Positions 25,756 through 37,600 of a stretch of 64,000 nucleotides of DNA are shown piece after piece (position 1 is the first letter of the stretch; every line of letters starts with the position of its first letter). Origin of the DNA: Amborella trichopoda (taxonomy: Eukaryota > Streptophyta > Magnoliopsida > Amborellales > Amborellaceae); assembly GCF_000471905.2 (NCBI RefSeq), contig NW_006499776.1, positions 751,166 through 815,165 on the forward strand, written 5' to 3'. The notes beneath the pieces are model-generated. The model was not told where the DNA came from, ran no database searches, and saw only the letters and a program-made list of their open reading frames with translations. A program made the translations under genes and the position numbers.

Positions 25756-25895
25756 TGTGGTGTTTAACGAAGTAAAGCCGTTCATGGTCATGCAGTAGGG
25801 ACCTAGGCTAAGCACTTTAGAGTTCTGTGGTGTTTAACGAGGTAAAGCCGTTCATGGTCATGCAGTGGGGGCCGAGGCTAAGCAGTTCAGGGTCA
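25756..25895 (+). repeat. 70-bp (two-monomer) tandem duplication
   Basis: The unusual string TGTGGTGTTTAACGA starts at 25756 and again at 25826, exactly two monomers apart. It is followed in both by GTAAAGCCGTTCATGGTCA. The first 45 bases of the two copies differ at only about two positions, while the last 25 differ more. This looks like a local recent duplication, perhaps followed by conversion of the distal half. The equivalent place in block B1 (about 9840-9900) has one copy of the related unit. Confidence 0.75.
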
Positions 25896-28565
25896 TGTAG
25901 TATCGACTGCAGCTGAGCTGTATAGGGTCATGCAGTACGGACCGAGGCCGAGCAGTTTAGGGCGATACAGTATGCATCGAGCCTAAGTTGTTTAGGGTCG
26001 TGCAGTACGGACCGTGGCGAAGAAGTTTAGGATCATGTAGCATGGACTGAGGCTGAGAAGTTTGGGGTCAAGCAGTATGGACCTATGCTGAGCAGTTTAG
26101 GGTCATGCTGTATGGACCTGCACTGAGTAGTATAGGGTTAGGCAGTTTTGGGTCATGCAGTATGGATCGAGGCTGAGCAGTTTCGTATCAAGCAATATGG
26201 ACCGAGACTGAGCAGTTTAGGGTTATGCAATGAACCGAGGCTGCGCAAGTTAGGGTCATGCATTATGGATCGAGGATTAGGAATTTAGGGTCAAGCAGTA
26301 TACATCGAGGCTGAGCAGTTTAGGGTCATGCAGTATGTACCGAGGAAGAGAAGTTTTGGGTCATGCAGTATGGACCGAGGCTTAGCAGTATTGAGACATG
26401 CAGTATGGATCGATGTTGAGCACTTGAGGGTCATGCAGTATGGATCTAAGTTGAGCCGTTAAGGCTCATGCAGTATGGATCGAGGCTGATTAGTTTAGCA
26501 TGATCCAGTATGGATTGAGGCTATGTAGTGTAGGTTCATGCACTATGGCTCGAAACTGAGCAGTTTAGGCTCCTCAAGTATGGACAGAAGCGGAGATGTT
26601 TTGGGTCAAGCACTATGGACGGAGGCTGAGCAATTTGGGGTCATGCAATATGAACCGGGGCTGAGCAATTAAAGGTCCTGCATTATGGACCGAGGCTGAG
26701 GAGTTTAGGGTCATGCAATATAGATTGGGGCAGAGCAGTTTAGGCTTATGCAGTATGGACCAAGGCTGAACAATATAAGATCATGTAGTATGGACCGAGG
26801 CTGAGAAGTATAGGGTCATGCAGTATGGACCAAAGCCGAGTAGTTTAAGGGCATGCAATATGGACCAAGGCTGAGCAGTTTAGCATCATGTAGTACGGGC
26901 TAACGCTGAGCAGTTTTGCGTCATCCAGAATGGACTGAGGGGGAAATGATTAAGGTGGTGCAGTATGGACCGAGGCTGAGCAGTTTTAGCTCATCCAGTA
27001 TGGACCGAGACCGAGCAGTTTTGGGTCATGCAGTATGGACCGAGGCTGAGCAGTTTAGGGTCATGCAATATGAATCATGGCTGAGCAGTATAGGGTCCTG
27101 CAGTATGGACATAAGAAGTTTAGGGTCATACAGTTTGAATCGAGGCTAAGCAGTTTATGGTCTTGCAGTTTAGACCGAGGCTAAGCAGTTTAGGGTCATG
27201 CAGTATTGACTGCATCTGAGCTGTATAGGGTCATACAGTATGGACCGAGGCCAAGCAGTTTAGGGTGATATAATATGGACCGAGGCTAAGTTGCTTAGGG
27301 TCGTGCAGTACGGACCGAGGCGAAGAAGTTTAGGATCATGTAGCACGGACAGAGATTGAGAGGTTTAGGGTCAAGCAGTATGGAATGATGCTGAGTAGTT
27401 TCTGGTCATGCTATATGGACCTGCACTGAGCAGTTTAGGGTTAGGCTGTTTAGGGTCATGCAGTATGGACCTAGGCCAAGCAGTTTCAGGTCAAGCAACA
27501 TGGATCGAGGCTGTTCAGTTTAGGGTCATGCAATGAATCGAGGCTGAGCAGTTTAGGGTCATGCATTTTAGGGTCAAGCAGTGTATATCGAGGCTGAGCA
27601 GTTTAGGGTCATGCAATATGTACCGAGGAAGAGACGTTTTGGGTCATGCAGAATGGACCAAGGCTGAGCAGTATCGGGACATGCCGTATGGATCGATGTT
27701 GACCACTAGAGGGTCATGCAGTATGGACCTAAGCTGTGCCGTTAAGGGTCATGCGAAATGTACTGAGGCTGAACAGTTTAGCATCATCTAGTATGGACCG
27801 AGGCTATGTAGTTTAAGTTCCGGCACTTTGGCTCGAGACTGAGCAGTTTAAGCTCCTCCATTGTGGACAGAAGCTGAGATGTTTTGGGTCAAGCTGTATG
27901 GACGGAGGCTGAGCAATTTGGGGTCATGAAATATGAACCGAGGCTGAGCAATTTAGGTCATGCATTATAGACCGAGGTTGAGGAGTTTAGGGTCATGCAA
28001 TATAGATCGAGGTTGAGTCGTTTAGGGTCATGCAGTATGGACCAAGGCTGAGCAGTTTAGGGCCATGCAGTATGAACCGACGCTGAGCAATATAGGGACA
28101 TGCAGTATGGATGATGCTGAGCACTTGAGGGTCACGCAGTATGGAGCTAAGCTGAGCCATTTAGGGTCATGCGGTGTGGATCGAGGCTGAACAGTTTAGC
28201 ATCATCAAACATGGACCGAGGCTCAACAATTTAGGCTCCTGCTCTATGGATCGAGACCAAGCAGTTTAGGCTCCTCCAGTACGGGCTAAGGCTGAGCAGT
28301 TTTGCGTCATCCAGAAAGGACTGAGGCTGAAATGTTTAGGGTCGTACAGTATGGACCGAGGCTGAGTAGTTTTGGCTCATCCAGTTTGGACCGAGGCCGA
28401 GCAGTTTTGGGTCATGTAGTATGGACCGAGGCTGAGCAGTTTAGGGTCATGCAATATGAATCATGGCTGAGCGGTATAATGTCATGCGGTATGGTTCGAG
28501 GCTTAGCAGTTTGAGGCCATGCAGTTTGAATCGAGGCTAACCAATTTATGGTCTTGCATTTAGAC
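25890..28565 (+). repeat. Tandem duplication of a 1.3-1.4 kb higher-order unit
   Basis: Copy one is about 25890-27190 and copy two about 27191-28565. Anchors: GACTGC at 25905 and 27208 (offset 1303), a shortened CAATGAA unit at 26228 and 27531 (1303), TATACATCGAGG or its variant at about 26298 and 27581 (1283), and AGTACGGGCTAA at 26892 and 28278 (1386). The offset grows because copy two carries about 100 bp (three monomers) more in its middle. The paralogous B blocks near 10-11.7 kb and 52.4-54.2 kb do not show this doubling, so it is specific to B2. Reading frames at 26916-27149 and 28302-28514 (+) look alike only because of this duplication. Confidence 0.85.
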
Positions 28566-31500
28566 CGTGGCTAAGAAGTTTTTGATCAAGCAGTATGAAT
28601 CGAGGCTAAGTAGTCTACGGTCATGCCATAAGGATTGAGGTTTTACAGTTTAGGGTCATGCAATATGGTTCGAGGTGGAGCAGTATAGGGTCATGCCGTA
28701 TGGACCAACGCTGACTAACTTAGGGTTAGGTAGTGTGAACCTAAGATGAGCAGTTTAGGGTATTGCAGTCTGGACCAACGCTGAGCAGTTAACATCATGT
28801 AGTATGGATCGAGGCAGAACAGTTTAGCGTCATCCAGTATAAACCGAGGGTCAGTAGTTTAGGGTAACGCAAAATGGACCGAGGCTGAGTAGTTTAGGGT
28901 CATGCAGTGTTAAAGGAGGCTAAGCAATTTAGGGTCATGCAATATTTCTCGAGGTGGAGTTCTTTAAGGTCATGCAGTATGGACGGAGGTTGTGCAATTT
29001 AGAGTTAAGCTATATGGACCGATGACGAGCTGCTTAGGGTTTGACAGTATGGACCGAGGCTGACAAGGTCAGGGTCACGATATATGGATCGAGGCTGAGC
29101 AATTTAGGGCCGTATAGTATCTACCGAGACTGAGCAGTTTAGGGTCATGCAGTATAGACCGTGGCTGGGCAGTTTAGGGTTATGCAGTCTGGATCGAGGC
29201 GGCACATATTTGGGTCATGCAGTATGGACCAAGGCGAAGTCGTATAGGGTTATGCTGTATGGATCAACGCTGACCTATTTAGGGTTACATAATATGCACC
29301 GAGGCTGAGCAGTTTAACATCATGTAGTTTGGATCGAGGGTGAGCAGTTTACCATCATCCAGTATGGACCGAAGCTGAGTAGTTTTTCAATATGGACCGA
29401 GGCTTAACAGTTTAGGTTCATGCAGTGTGGATCGAGGCTAAGAGGTTTAGGGTCATGCAATATGGTCTAAGGCAGAGTAGTTTAGGGTCATGCAATCTAG
29501 ACCGAGGCTGAGCAATTTAGTGCTAAGCTGTATGGATCGATGCTGAGCTGTTTAGGGTCAGGCAGTATGGACCGAGGCTAAGGAGGTTAGGGTCATGCGG
29601 TACAGATCGAGGGTGAGCAGTTTAGGGCCATATAGTATGGATCGAGACTGAGCAGTTTCGGCTCATCCCGTAATGATCGAGGCAGAGCAGTTTAGGGTAA
29701 TGCAGTATGGAGAGAGGCTGAGCAATTTTGGGTCAAGTAGTAAGGACCGATGCTGAGCTGTTTAGGGTCAAGCAGTATGGAACTATGCTGAACAGCTAGG
29801 GTCATGCAGTTTGCACCGAGGATGAGTAGTTGAGGGTTTTGCAGTATGGACCGGGGCAGAGCAACTTTCGGCCATGCAGTATGGATCGAGGATATGCCTT
29901 TTAGGGTCCTGGAGTACGGACAAAGGCAGAGCAGCTTAGCAGCTTAGAGTCATGTAGTAAGGACCGAGGCATAGCAATTAAGGGCAATGCAGTGTGGACC
30001 GAGGCTGAGCAGTTTAGGGTCATGTAATATGGACCGAGGATGAGAAGTTTTTGAGCATTCATTATGTACCGAGGCTGAGAAGGGTTGGTTCATGCAGTAT
30101 GGATCGAGGATGAACTAATTAGGGTCTTGAAGTTTGGACTGTGGCAATGCAGTTTGGGATCATGCCATATGGACCGAGGCTGAGCAATTTAGGGTCATGC
30201 ACAATGGACTGAGTCAGAGCGCTTTAGGGTCATACAGTAAAGGCCGAGGCTGAGTTGTTTAGGGTCATGCAGTATGGACTGAGGCTGAGCAGTTTAAGGT
30301 CATGCAGTACAAACAAAGTCTGAGAGGTTTAGAATCATGTATTTTGGACCGAGGCAATGCAGTTTAGGGTCATGAAGTATGGACCAAGGCTGAGCAGTTT
30401 AGGGTCTTGCCGAAGGGATCGAGGATGAGCAGTTTAGGGCCATGCTGTATGGATCGAGGTTGAGAATTTTAGGGTCCTGCAGAACTGACCAAGGTAGAGC
30501 TGTTTGGGGTCTTGCTCTATGGATCGAGGTTGTGCAGTTTCGTGTCCTGCAGTATGGACTGAGTCGGAGTAGTTTAGGGCCACGCATTATGGACTGAGGC
30601 AGAGCAGCTTAGGGTCATGCTGTATGGATCGAGGCATAGCAGTTTAGGGTCATGCAATATCGACCGAGGTTGATCAATGCAAAGTCATGCAGTATGGATC
30701 GAGGCTGAGCAGTTTAGGGTGATGAAGTATGGACCGAGGTTGAGTAGTTTAGCATCATCCAATATGAACAGAGGCAGAGTAGTTTAGGGTCATGCAGTAT
30801 AGACTGAGGCTGAGCAGTATAGCATCATGTAGTATGGACCACTGCAGAGCTGTTTAGGGTCAAGAAGTGTGGAACAAGGTTGAGCAGTTTAAGGTCATCC
30901 AATATGGACCAAGGCTGAGTAGCTTAGGGTCTTGCAGTATGGATCGAGGCGGAGCAGTTTAATGTCATGAAGTGTAGATCGAGGCTAAGCAGTTTAGGGT
31001 CATGTTATATTGACTAAGGCGAAGTAGTTTAGGGTCATGCAGTATGGACAGAGGATGAGGAATATGGGGTCAAGAATTATGGACCGTTGCTGTGCTGTTT
31101 ATGGTCAAGGACTATGGACCTATGCTAAGTAGTTGGGGTCATGCAGTATGGATCGAGGATGAGCAGTTAAGGGTCATGCAGTACGGACTGAGGCTGAACA
31201 GTTTACGATCGTGAAGTATGGACCGAGGCTGAGAAGTTTAGGATCATGCAGTATGCACCGAGGCTGAGCCGTTTAGGGTCTTACGTATGTACCGAGTCTG
31301 AGAAGTGTTGGGTCATGCCGTATGGACCAAGGCTTAGTGGTAGAGGGTTATGAAGTATGGAACGATGCGGAGCAGTTTAGGGCCATGCACTATGTACCTA
31401 TGCTGAGAAGTTTAAAGTCATGTTGTATGGATCGAGGCTAAGCAGTTTTTGGTCATATAGCATGGGCCGAGGCTTAGCAGTCTAGGGTCGTATAGTATGA

Positions 31501-34500
31501 ACCAAGGCATTAAGCAATTTAAGGTCATGCAGTCTGGCCCGATGCAGTGCAGTTTACGGTCAACCAGTGTGGACCGAGGCTGAGCAGTTTAGGGTCGTTC
31601 AGTATGGACCGAGGCTGTGCAGTATAGGGTCCCACTTTGGTTCGACGCTAAGCAGTTTAAAGTATGGATGGAGGCCGAGCCGTTTAGCGTCACGTAGGAC
31701 CGACCTTGGCTGAAACGTTTTGCATAATCTAGTATGGACTAAGGCAGAACAATTTAGAGTCATGCAGTATCATCCGAGGCGGAGCAGTTTTGGGTCATGC
31801 AATATGGATCGAGGCTGAGCTGTTTATGGTCATGCAGTGCAGACCGAGGATGATCAGTTTAGGGTCATTGAGATTGGACCTAGGCTGAGTAGTTTCCAGT
31901 CATGCTGTATGGATCGAGGCTGAGAAGCTAAAGGTCATGTTGGATGGTTCGAGGCTGAGCAGTTTGGGGTCATGCAGTATGCACTGAGGCAGAGCAATTT
32001 GGGATCCTGCAATATGCAATGAGGCAAAGTTGTTTAGGGTCATGCAGTGTGGTTCGAGGCTGAGCCGTTTAGGGTCATGCAGTATGGACGGCGTCTGAGC
32101 CATATAGGGTCCTGCGGTATGAACCAAGGCTGAGCAGTGTTGGGTGACGCAGTATGAACCGAGGTTAAGCAGTATAGGGTCGTGTAGTATGGACCAAGAT
32201 GAAGAAGTTTACTATCTTGTTATACGGACCGAGGCATAGAGGTTTAGGCTTAGGCTGTATGGGTCGAGGCTGAGCCGTTTAGGGTCATGCAGTATGGACC
32301 GAGGCTGTGAAGTTTAAGGTCAACCAATATGAACGGAGGCTCAGCAGTTTAGGGGCGCGCAATATGAACTGAGGCTGTGCAGTTTAGGGTCATGCATTAT
32401 GGACTGAGGTTGAGGTGTTTTGGGTCAAGCAGTATACATGGAGGATGAGAGCTTTACGGTCATTTAGTATGGACCGAGGCTGAGCAGTTTAGAGTCATGC
32501 AGTCTAAAACGAGGCTAAGTAGTATGGGGACATGCAGTATGGATCGGTGTTGTGCACTTAAGGGACATGCAGTATAGACCTAAGCTGAGCCGTTAGGGTC
32601 ATGCAGTATGGACCGAGGCTGAACAGTTTAGCATCATCCAGTATGGACAGAAGCTGAGCAGTTTAGGTTCGTGCACTATGGACGGAGGCTGAGCAATTTA
32701 GGATCAAGCATTCTGGAACGAGGCTGAGGCGTTTAAGGACAAGCAGTATACATTGAGACTATGCAGTTTAGGGTCATGCAGTATTGATCGAGGCTGAGAA
32801 GTTTAGGGCCATGCAGTATGGATCGAGGTTGAGCAATATAGGGACATGCAGTACTGATCAATGCTGAGCATTTGAGGGTTATGCAGTATAGACCTAAGCT
32901 GTACCATTTAGAGTCATGCGGTATAGACCGAGGATGAATAGTTTAGCATCATCCAGTATGGATCGAGGTTGAGCCGTTTAGGTTCGTGCACTATAAACTG
33001 AGGCTGAGCAATTTTGGCTCCTCCAGTAAGGACTGAAGATGAGATGTTTTGGGTCAAGCAGTATGGACCGAGACAGAGCAATTTAGGGTCATGCACTATG
33101 AACAATGGTTGAGCAGTTTAAGGTCTTACAATATGGACCGAAGCTTAGGAGTTTAGGGTAATGCAATATCCATCGGGGCTGAGCAGTTTAGGGTCATGCA
33201 GTATGGACCAAGGCTAAAAAGTTTAAGATCATGCAGTATAGACCGAGGACGAGAAGTATAGAATCATGCAGTATGGTCAACGTCTTGCAGTATGGCTCGT
33301 GGCTGAGTAGTTTAGGGTCATGCAGTATGGACCTATGCAGAGAAGTTTAGGGTCATGCGGTATGGACCGAAGCTGAGCAGTTTAGTGTCATGCAGTATGG
33401 ACCGAGGCTTAGCAACTTAGGGTCTTGCAGTATGAACCAAGGCTAAGTGGTTTTGAGTAGTATGAACCGAGGCTGAACAGTTTCGGGTCAGGTAATACGA
33501 ACTGAGGCTTAGCAGTATAGGTTAATGCAGTATGGATCGAGGCTGAACAGTTTAGGCCATATGGACCGAGGCTGAGCCATATAGGGTAATGAAGTATGGA
33601 CCGATTTTGAGCAGTTTAGGGTCATGCAGTAGGGTCCGAGGATGAACAGTTTAGGGTCATGCAGTATTGACCGAAAGAGTGTCGTTTAGGGTCATGCCGT
33701 CTGCTCTGATGTTGTGCAATTTTGAGCAGGATAAGGCCTTGCAGTATGGATCAAGCCTGAGCAGTTTAGGGTGATGAAGTATAGATTGAGGCTGAACAGA
33801 TTAACGTCAGCCAGTATGAATGGAGGTTAAACAGTTTGGGATCTTGCTGTACAAACAATGGATGAGCACTTTAGGGTCATGCAATATGGACTGAGGCTAA
33901 TCATTTTAGGGGCATTCAATACGGGCTGAGGATGAGGAGGTTAGGGTCATGCAGTATAAACTGAAAAGTTTAGGGCCAAATAGTATGGACTGAGGCTGAG
34001 CAGTTTCGGGTCATGCAGAATTGACCGAGGCTAAGCAGTTTAGGGTCATGCAGTATGGACTGAGGCTTAGTAGTATTGGGTCATGCAGTTTGGACAGATG
34101 TTTAGCAGTTTAGGGTCATGTAGTACGGACTAAGGAAGAACAGTTTAAGGTCATACATTTTTGACAGAGGCAGAGTAGTTTAGGGCCATGCAGTGTAAAT
34201 CGAGACTAGTATGGATCGAGGCAGAGTAGCTTAGGGTCATGCAGTATGGACCGAGGCTTAGCAATTTAGGGTAATGTAGTATGGACCGAGGTAGAGCAGT
34301 TTAGGGTCATCCAAACTGGACCGCGGTTGACTAGTTTAGGGTCGTGCAATATGGACCGAGGCAGCGTAGTTTATAGCCATTTAGTATGTATCAAGGTTGA
34401 GCAGTTGAGGGCCACGAAGTATAGACCGACGCTATGCATTTTAGGGTCCTGCATTATGGACCAAGGCCGAGCAGCTTAGGGTCATGCAGTATGGACCGAG

Positions 34501-36223
34501 GCTTAACTGCTTAGGGTAATGTTGTATGGATCGAGGGAAAGCAGTTTAGCATCATCCAGTGTGGATCGAGGCTGTGCAGTTTAGGGTCATGCAATATCGA
34601 CCCAGGCTGAGTAGTTTATGGCCATTCAGTATGTACCGAGGTTGAGGAGGTTAGGGTCATGCAGTATGAACCGAGGCTGAGCAATATGGGGTCAAGACGT
34701 ATGGACCGATGCTCTGATGTTTAAAGTCAGGGAGTATGGACCTATGCTGAGCAGTCGGGGCCATGCAGAATAGACTGAGGATGAGCAGTTGAGGGTCATG
34801 TAGTATGGACGGAGGCTGAGCTGTTCACAATCATGCAGTATGGACCAAGGCTGTGTAGCTTAGGATCATGCAGTATGGATCGAGGCTGAGCCTTTTAGAG
34901 TCGTACCGTATGAACCGAGGCTGAGAATTGTTGAGTCATGTAGTATGGACCGAGGTTGAGAAGTATAGGTTTTTACAATATGGACTGATGCTGAGCAGTT
35001 TAGGGCCAGGCAGTATGGACCTACGCAAAGAAGTTTAGGGTCATGCAGTACGGACCAAAAGTGAGCAAGTTAGTGTCATGCAGTATGGATCGAGGATTAG
35101 CAGCTTGGGGTAATGCAGTATGAACCAAGGCTAAGCAGTTTAGGGTCATGTAGTTTGGACTGAGGCTAAGAAGTTTTGCATCAAGCAGTATAAATCGAGG
35201 CTAAACAATTTACGGCCATGCCGTATCGATGGAGGCTGAGCAATTTACGGTCATACATTATGGACCGAAGCTGAACACTTTAGGGTCAGGCAATATGGAC
35301 CGAGGCAGAGCAGTATATGGTCATGCAGTATGGACTGACGCTGAGCAGTTTACGGTTATGAAGTATGGAATGAGGCTGAATGGTTTAAAGTCATCCAGTA
35401 TGGACCAATGCTAAGTAGGTTAGAGACATGCAATGTGGACTGAGGCTGGGTAGTTTAGGGTAATGCAGTGTGGATCGAGGCTAAGTGGTTTAGGGTCATG
35501 CAGTAAGCACAGCGACCGAGTAGTTTCGGGTCTTGCAGAATGGACCGAGGTTGAGCAATATAGGGTCAAGCTGTATGGACTGATGCTCAGCTGTTTAGGG
35601 TCAGGCAATCTGGACTTATGCTGAGCAGTTAAGTTCATGCAGTATGGACCGAGGATGAGCAGTTGAGGTCATACAGTATGGATCGAGGCTTAGCAATTTA
35701 CGATCATGAAGTATGGATCGAGGCTGAGCAGTTTAGGATCAAGCAGTGCGGACCGAGGCAGAGCAGCTTAGGGTCATGTGGTGTGGACCGAGGCATAGCA
35801 GTTTAAAGTAATGCAGTATGGACCGTGGTAGAGCAGTTTAGGGTAATCCAGTGTAAACCGAGGCTGAGCACTTTTAGGTCATGCAATATGGACCGAGGCA
35901 GAGCAGCTTTTGGGTCATGCAGTATGGACCAAGTTTGAGCAGATTAGGGTCTTGCGGTATGGACCGAGGCTGAGCAGGTGAGGTTCAAGCAGTATGGACC
36001 TAGGCTGAGCTGTTTAGGGTCATGCAGTATGGATCGAGGTTGTGCGGATTAGGGTCATGTAGTATGGACCGCGGCAGAGTAGTTTAGGGTCAAGCAGTAT
36101 GGACCGAGACTGAGATGTTTAGGGTCTTGCCGAATGGACCAAGGATGAGCAGTTTAGGGTCATGCAGTATGGACAGAGGCTGAGCAGTTTAGGGTACTAC
36201 AGTACTAACCGAGGCATGGTCGT

Positions 36224-36759
36224 NNNNNNNNNNNNNNNNNNNNNNNNNNNNNNNNNNNNNNNNNNNNNNNNNNNNNNNNNNNNNNNNNNNNNNNNNNNNN
36301 NNNNNNNNNNNNNNNNNNNNNNNNNNNNNNNNNNNNNNNNNNNNNNNNNNNNNNNNNNNNNNNNNNNNNNNNNNNNNNNNNNNNNNNNNNNNNNNNNNNN
36401 NNNNNNNNNNNNNNNNNNNNNNNNNNNNNNNNNNNNNNNNNNNNNNNNNNNNNNNNNNNNNNNNNNNNNNNNNNNNNNNNNNNNNNNNNNNNNNNNNNNN
36501 NNNNNNNNNNNNNNNNNNNNNNNNNNNNNNNNNNNNNNNNNNNNNNNNNNNNNNNNNNNNNNNNNNNNNNNNNNNNNNNNNNNNNNNNNNNNNNNNNNNN
36601 NNNNNNNNNNNNNNNNNNNNNNNNNNNNNNNNNNNNNNNNNNNNNNNNNNNNNNNNNNNNNNNNNNNNNNNNNNNNNNNNNNNNNNNNNNNNNNNNNNNN
36701 NNNNNNNNNNNNNNNNNNNNNNNNNNNNNNNNNNNNNNNNNNNNNNNNNNNNNNNNNNN
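36224..36759. other. Assembly gap (536 N) inside a tandem duplication
   Basis: The run of N falls in the last third of the first copy of a 1.16-1.2 kb tandem unit; the second copy starts about 40 bases after the gap. The sequence that should fill it can be predicted in outline from about 37418-37950, its counterpart in copy two. The number of N is close to what one copy would need, but whole extra copies could be missing. Reading frames drawn across the gap on either strand are not real. Confidence 0.95.
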
Positions 36760-37429
36760 CCTGCAGTGTGGGCCGAGGCAGAGCTGCTTAGGGTCATGCA
36801 GTATGGACCAAGGATGAGCAGTTGGGGGTCATGCAGTACGGACTAAGGAGTAGCAGTTTACGATCATGCACTATGGACCGAGGCCGAGAAGTTTAGGATC
36901 AGGCAGTACGGACTGAGGTAGAGCAGCTTAGGGTCATGTGGTGTGAACCGAGGCATAGTAGTTTAAAGTAATGCAGTATGGATTAAGGTAGAGCAGTTTA
37001 GGGAAATCCAGTGTGAATCGAGGCTGAGCAGTTTTAGGTCATGCAATATGGACCGAGGATGAGCGGTTTATGGGTCATGCAGTTGTAACCAAGGTTGAGC
37101 AGATTAGGGTCTTACAGTATGGACCGAGGCTGAGAAGCTTAGGTTCATCCAGCATGGACCGAGGCTAAGCGGATTAGGTTCATCCAGTATGGACCTAAGC
37201 CGAGCTGTTTAGGGTCATGCAGTTTGGACTGAGGTTCTGCAGATTAGGGACTTGCAGTATGGGCCGAGGATGAGTAGTTTAGGGTCATGCAGTATGGACC
37301 GAGATTGAGATGTTTATGGTCTTGCCGAATGGATTGAGGATGTGCAGTTTAGGGTCATGTAGTATGGACCGAGGCTGAGCAGTTTACGGTTCTGCAGTAC
37401 AAACTGAGGCATAGCCGTTTGGGGTCATG

Positions 37430-37600
37430 TAGTATTGATAGAGGCTGTGCTGTTTTTTTTCCTGCAGTATGGATCGAGGTGGAGCAGCTTAGGGTCATGC
37501 AGTATCGACCGAGGCATTGCTTCGACATCGACCAGTTTAAAGTCATGCAGTATGGATCGTCTAAGCCGTTTAGGACGACGAAGTATGGATCGAGGCTGTG
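37430..37600 (+). repeat. Irregular monomers with a T8 run
   Basis: Positions 37453-37460 are eight T, the longest homopolymer I noticed, in a monomer that otherwise reads GAGGCTGTGC then CCTGCAGTATGG. About 60 bp downstream (37515-37600) the monomers are irregular: GCATTGCTTCGACATCGACC and GGATCGTCTAAGCCG replace the normal middle of the unit. It is still recognisably satellite on both sides. Overlapping reading frames on both strands here come from the altered spacing that removes consensus stops. Confidence 0.65.

Larger units (their letters stand above)
24302..33300 (+). repeat. Satellite block B2, paralogue of 8336-16500 and 51263-59000
   Basis: Variants follow the order of block B1. 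Anchors: a shortened GTAAAAGGTCATGCAG unit at about 24370 (against about 8400), GAATTATGG-type at 24884 (8933), TATTGAGA at 25613 (9718), CAAGAATTAT at 31071 (14081), the CACTTAAGGGAC unit at about 32555 (15592) and CGTCTTGCAG at 33281 (16463). The block is about 1 kb longer than B1 mainly because of an internal tandem duplication at 25890-28565. No gene or insertion was found, and beyond about 33300 the match to B1 fades. Confidence 0.8.

Noticed and set aside
26916-28514. Two similar plus-strand frames (26916-27149 and 28302-28514) that might look like a conserved small protein
   Set aside because: They are the two copies of a 1.3-1.4 kb tandem duplication, so the similarity is inherited DNA and not selection on protein. 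The same holds for 61904-62092 and 63756-63944 on the minus strand.
36162-36797. Frames of about 200 codons spanning 36224-36759, and similar ones over 7231-7507
   Set aside because: They consist almost entirely of N and cannot be evaluated.
37453-37460. T8 run as a possible Pol III terminator or poly(A) tail on the other strand
   Set aside because: No tRNA-like, 5S-like or A/B-box structure lies nearby and the run sits within otherwise normal satellite.
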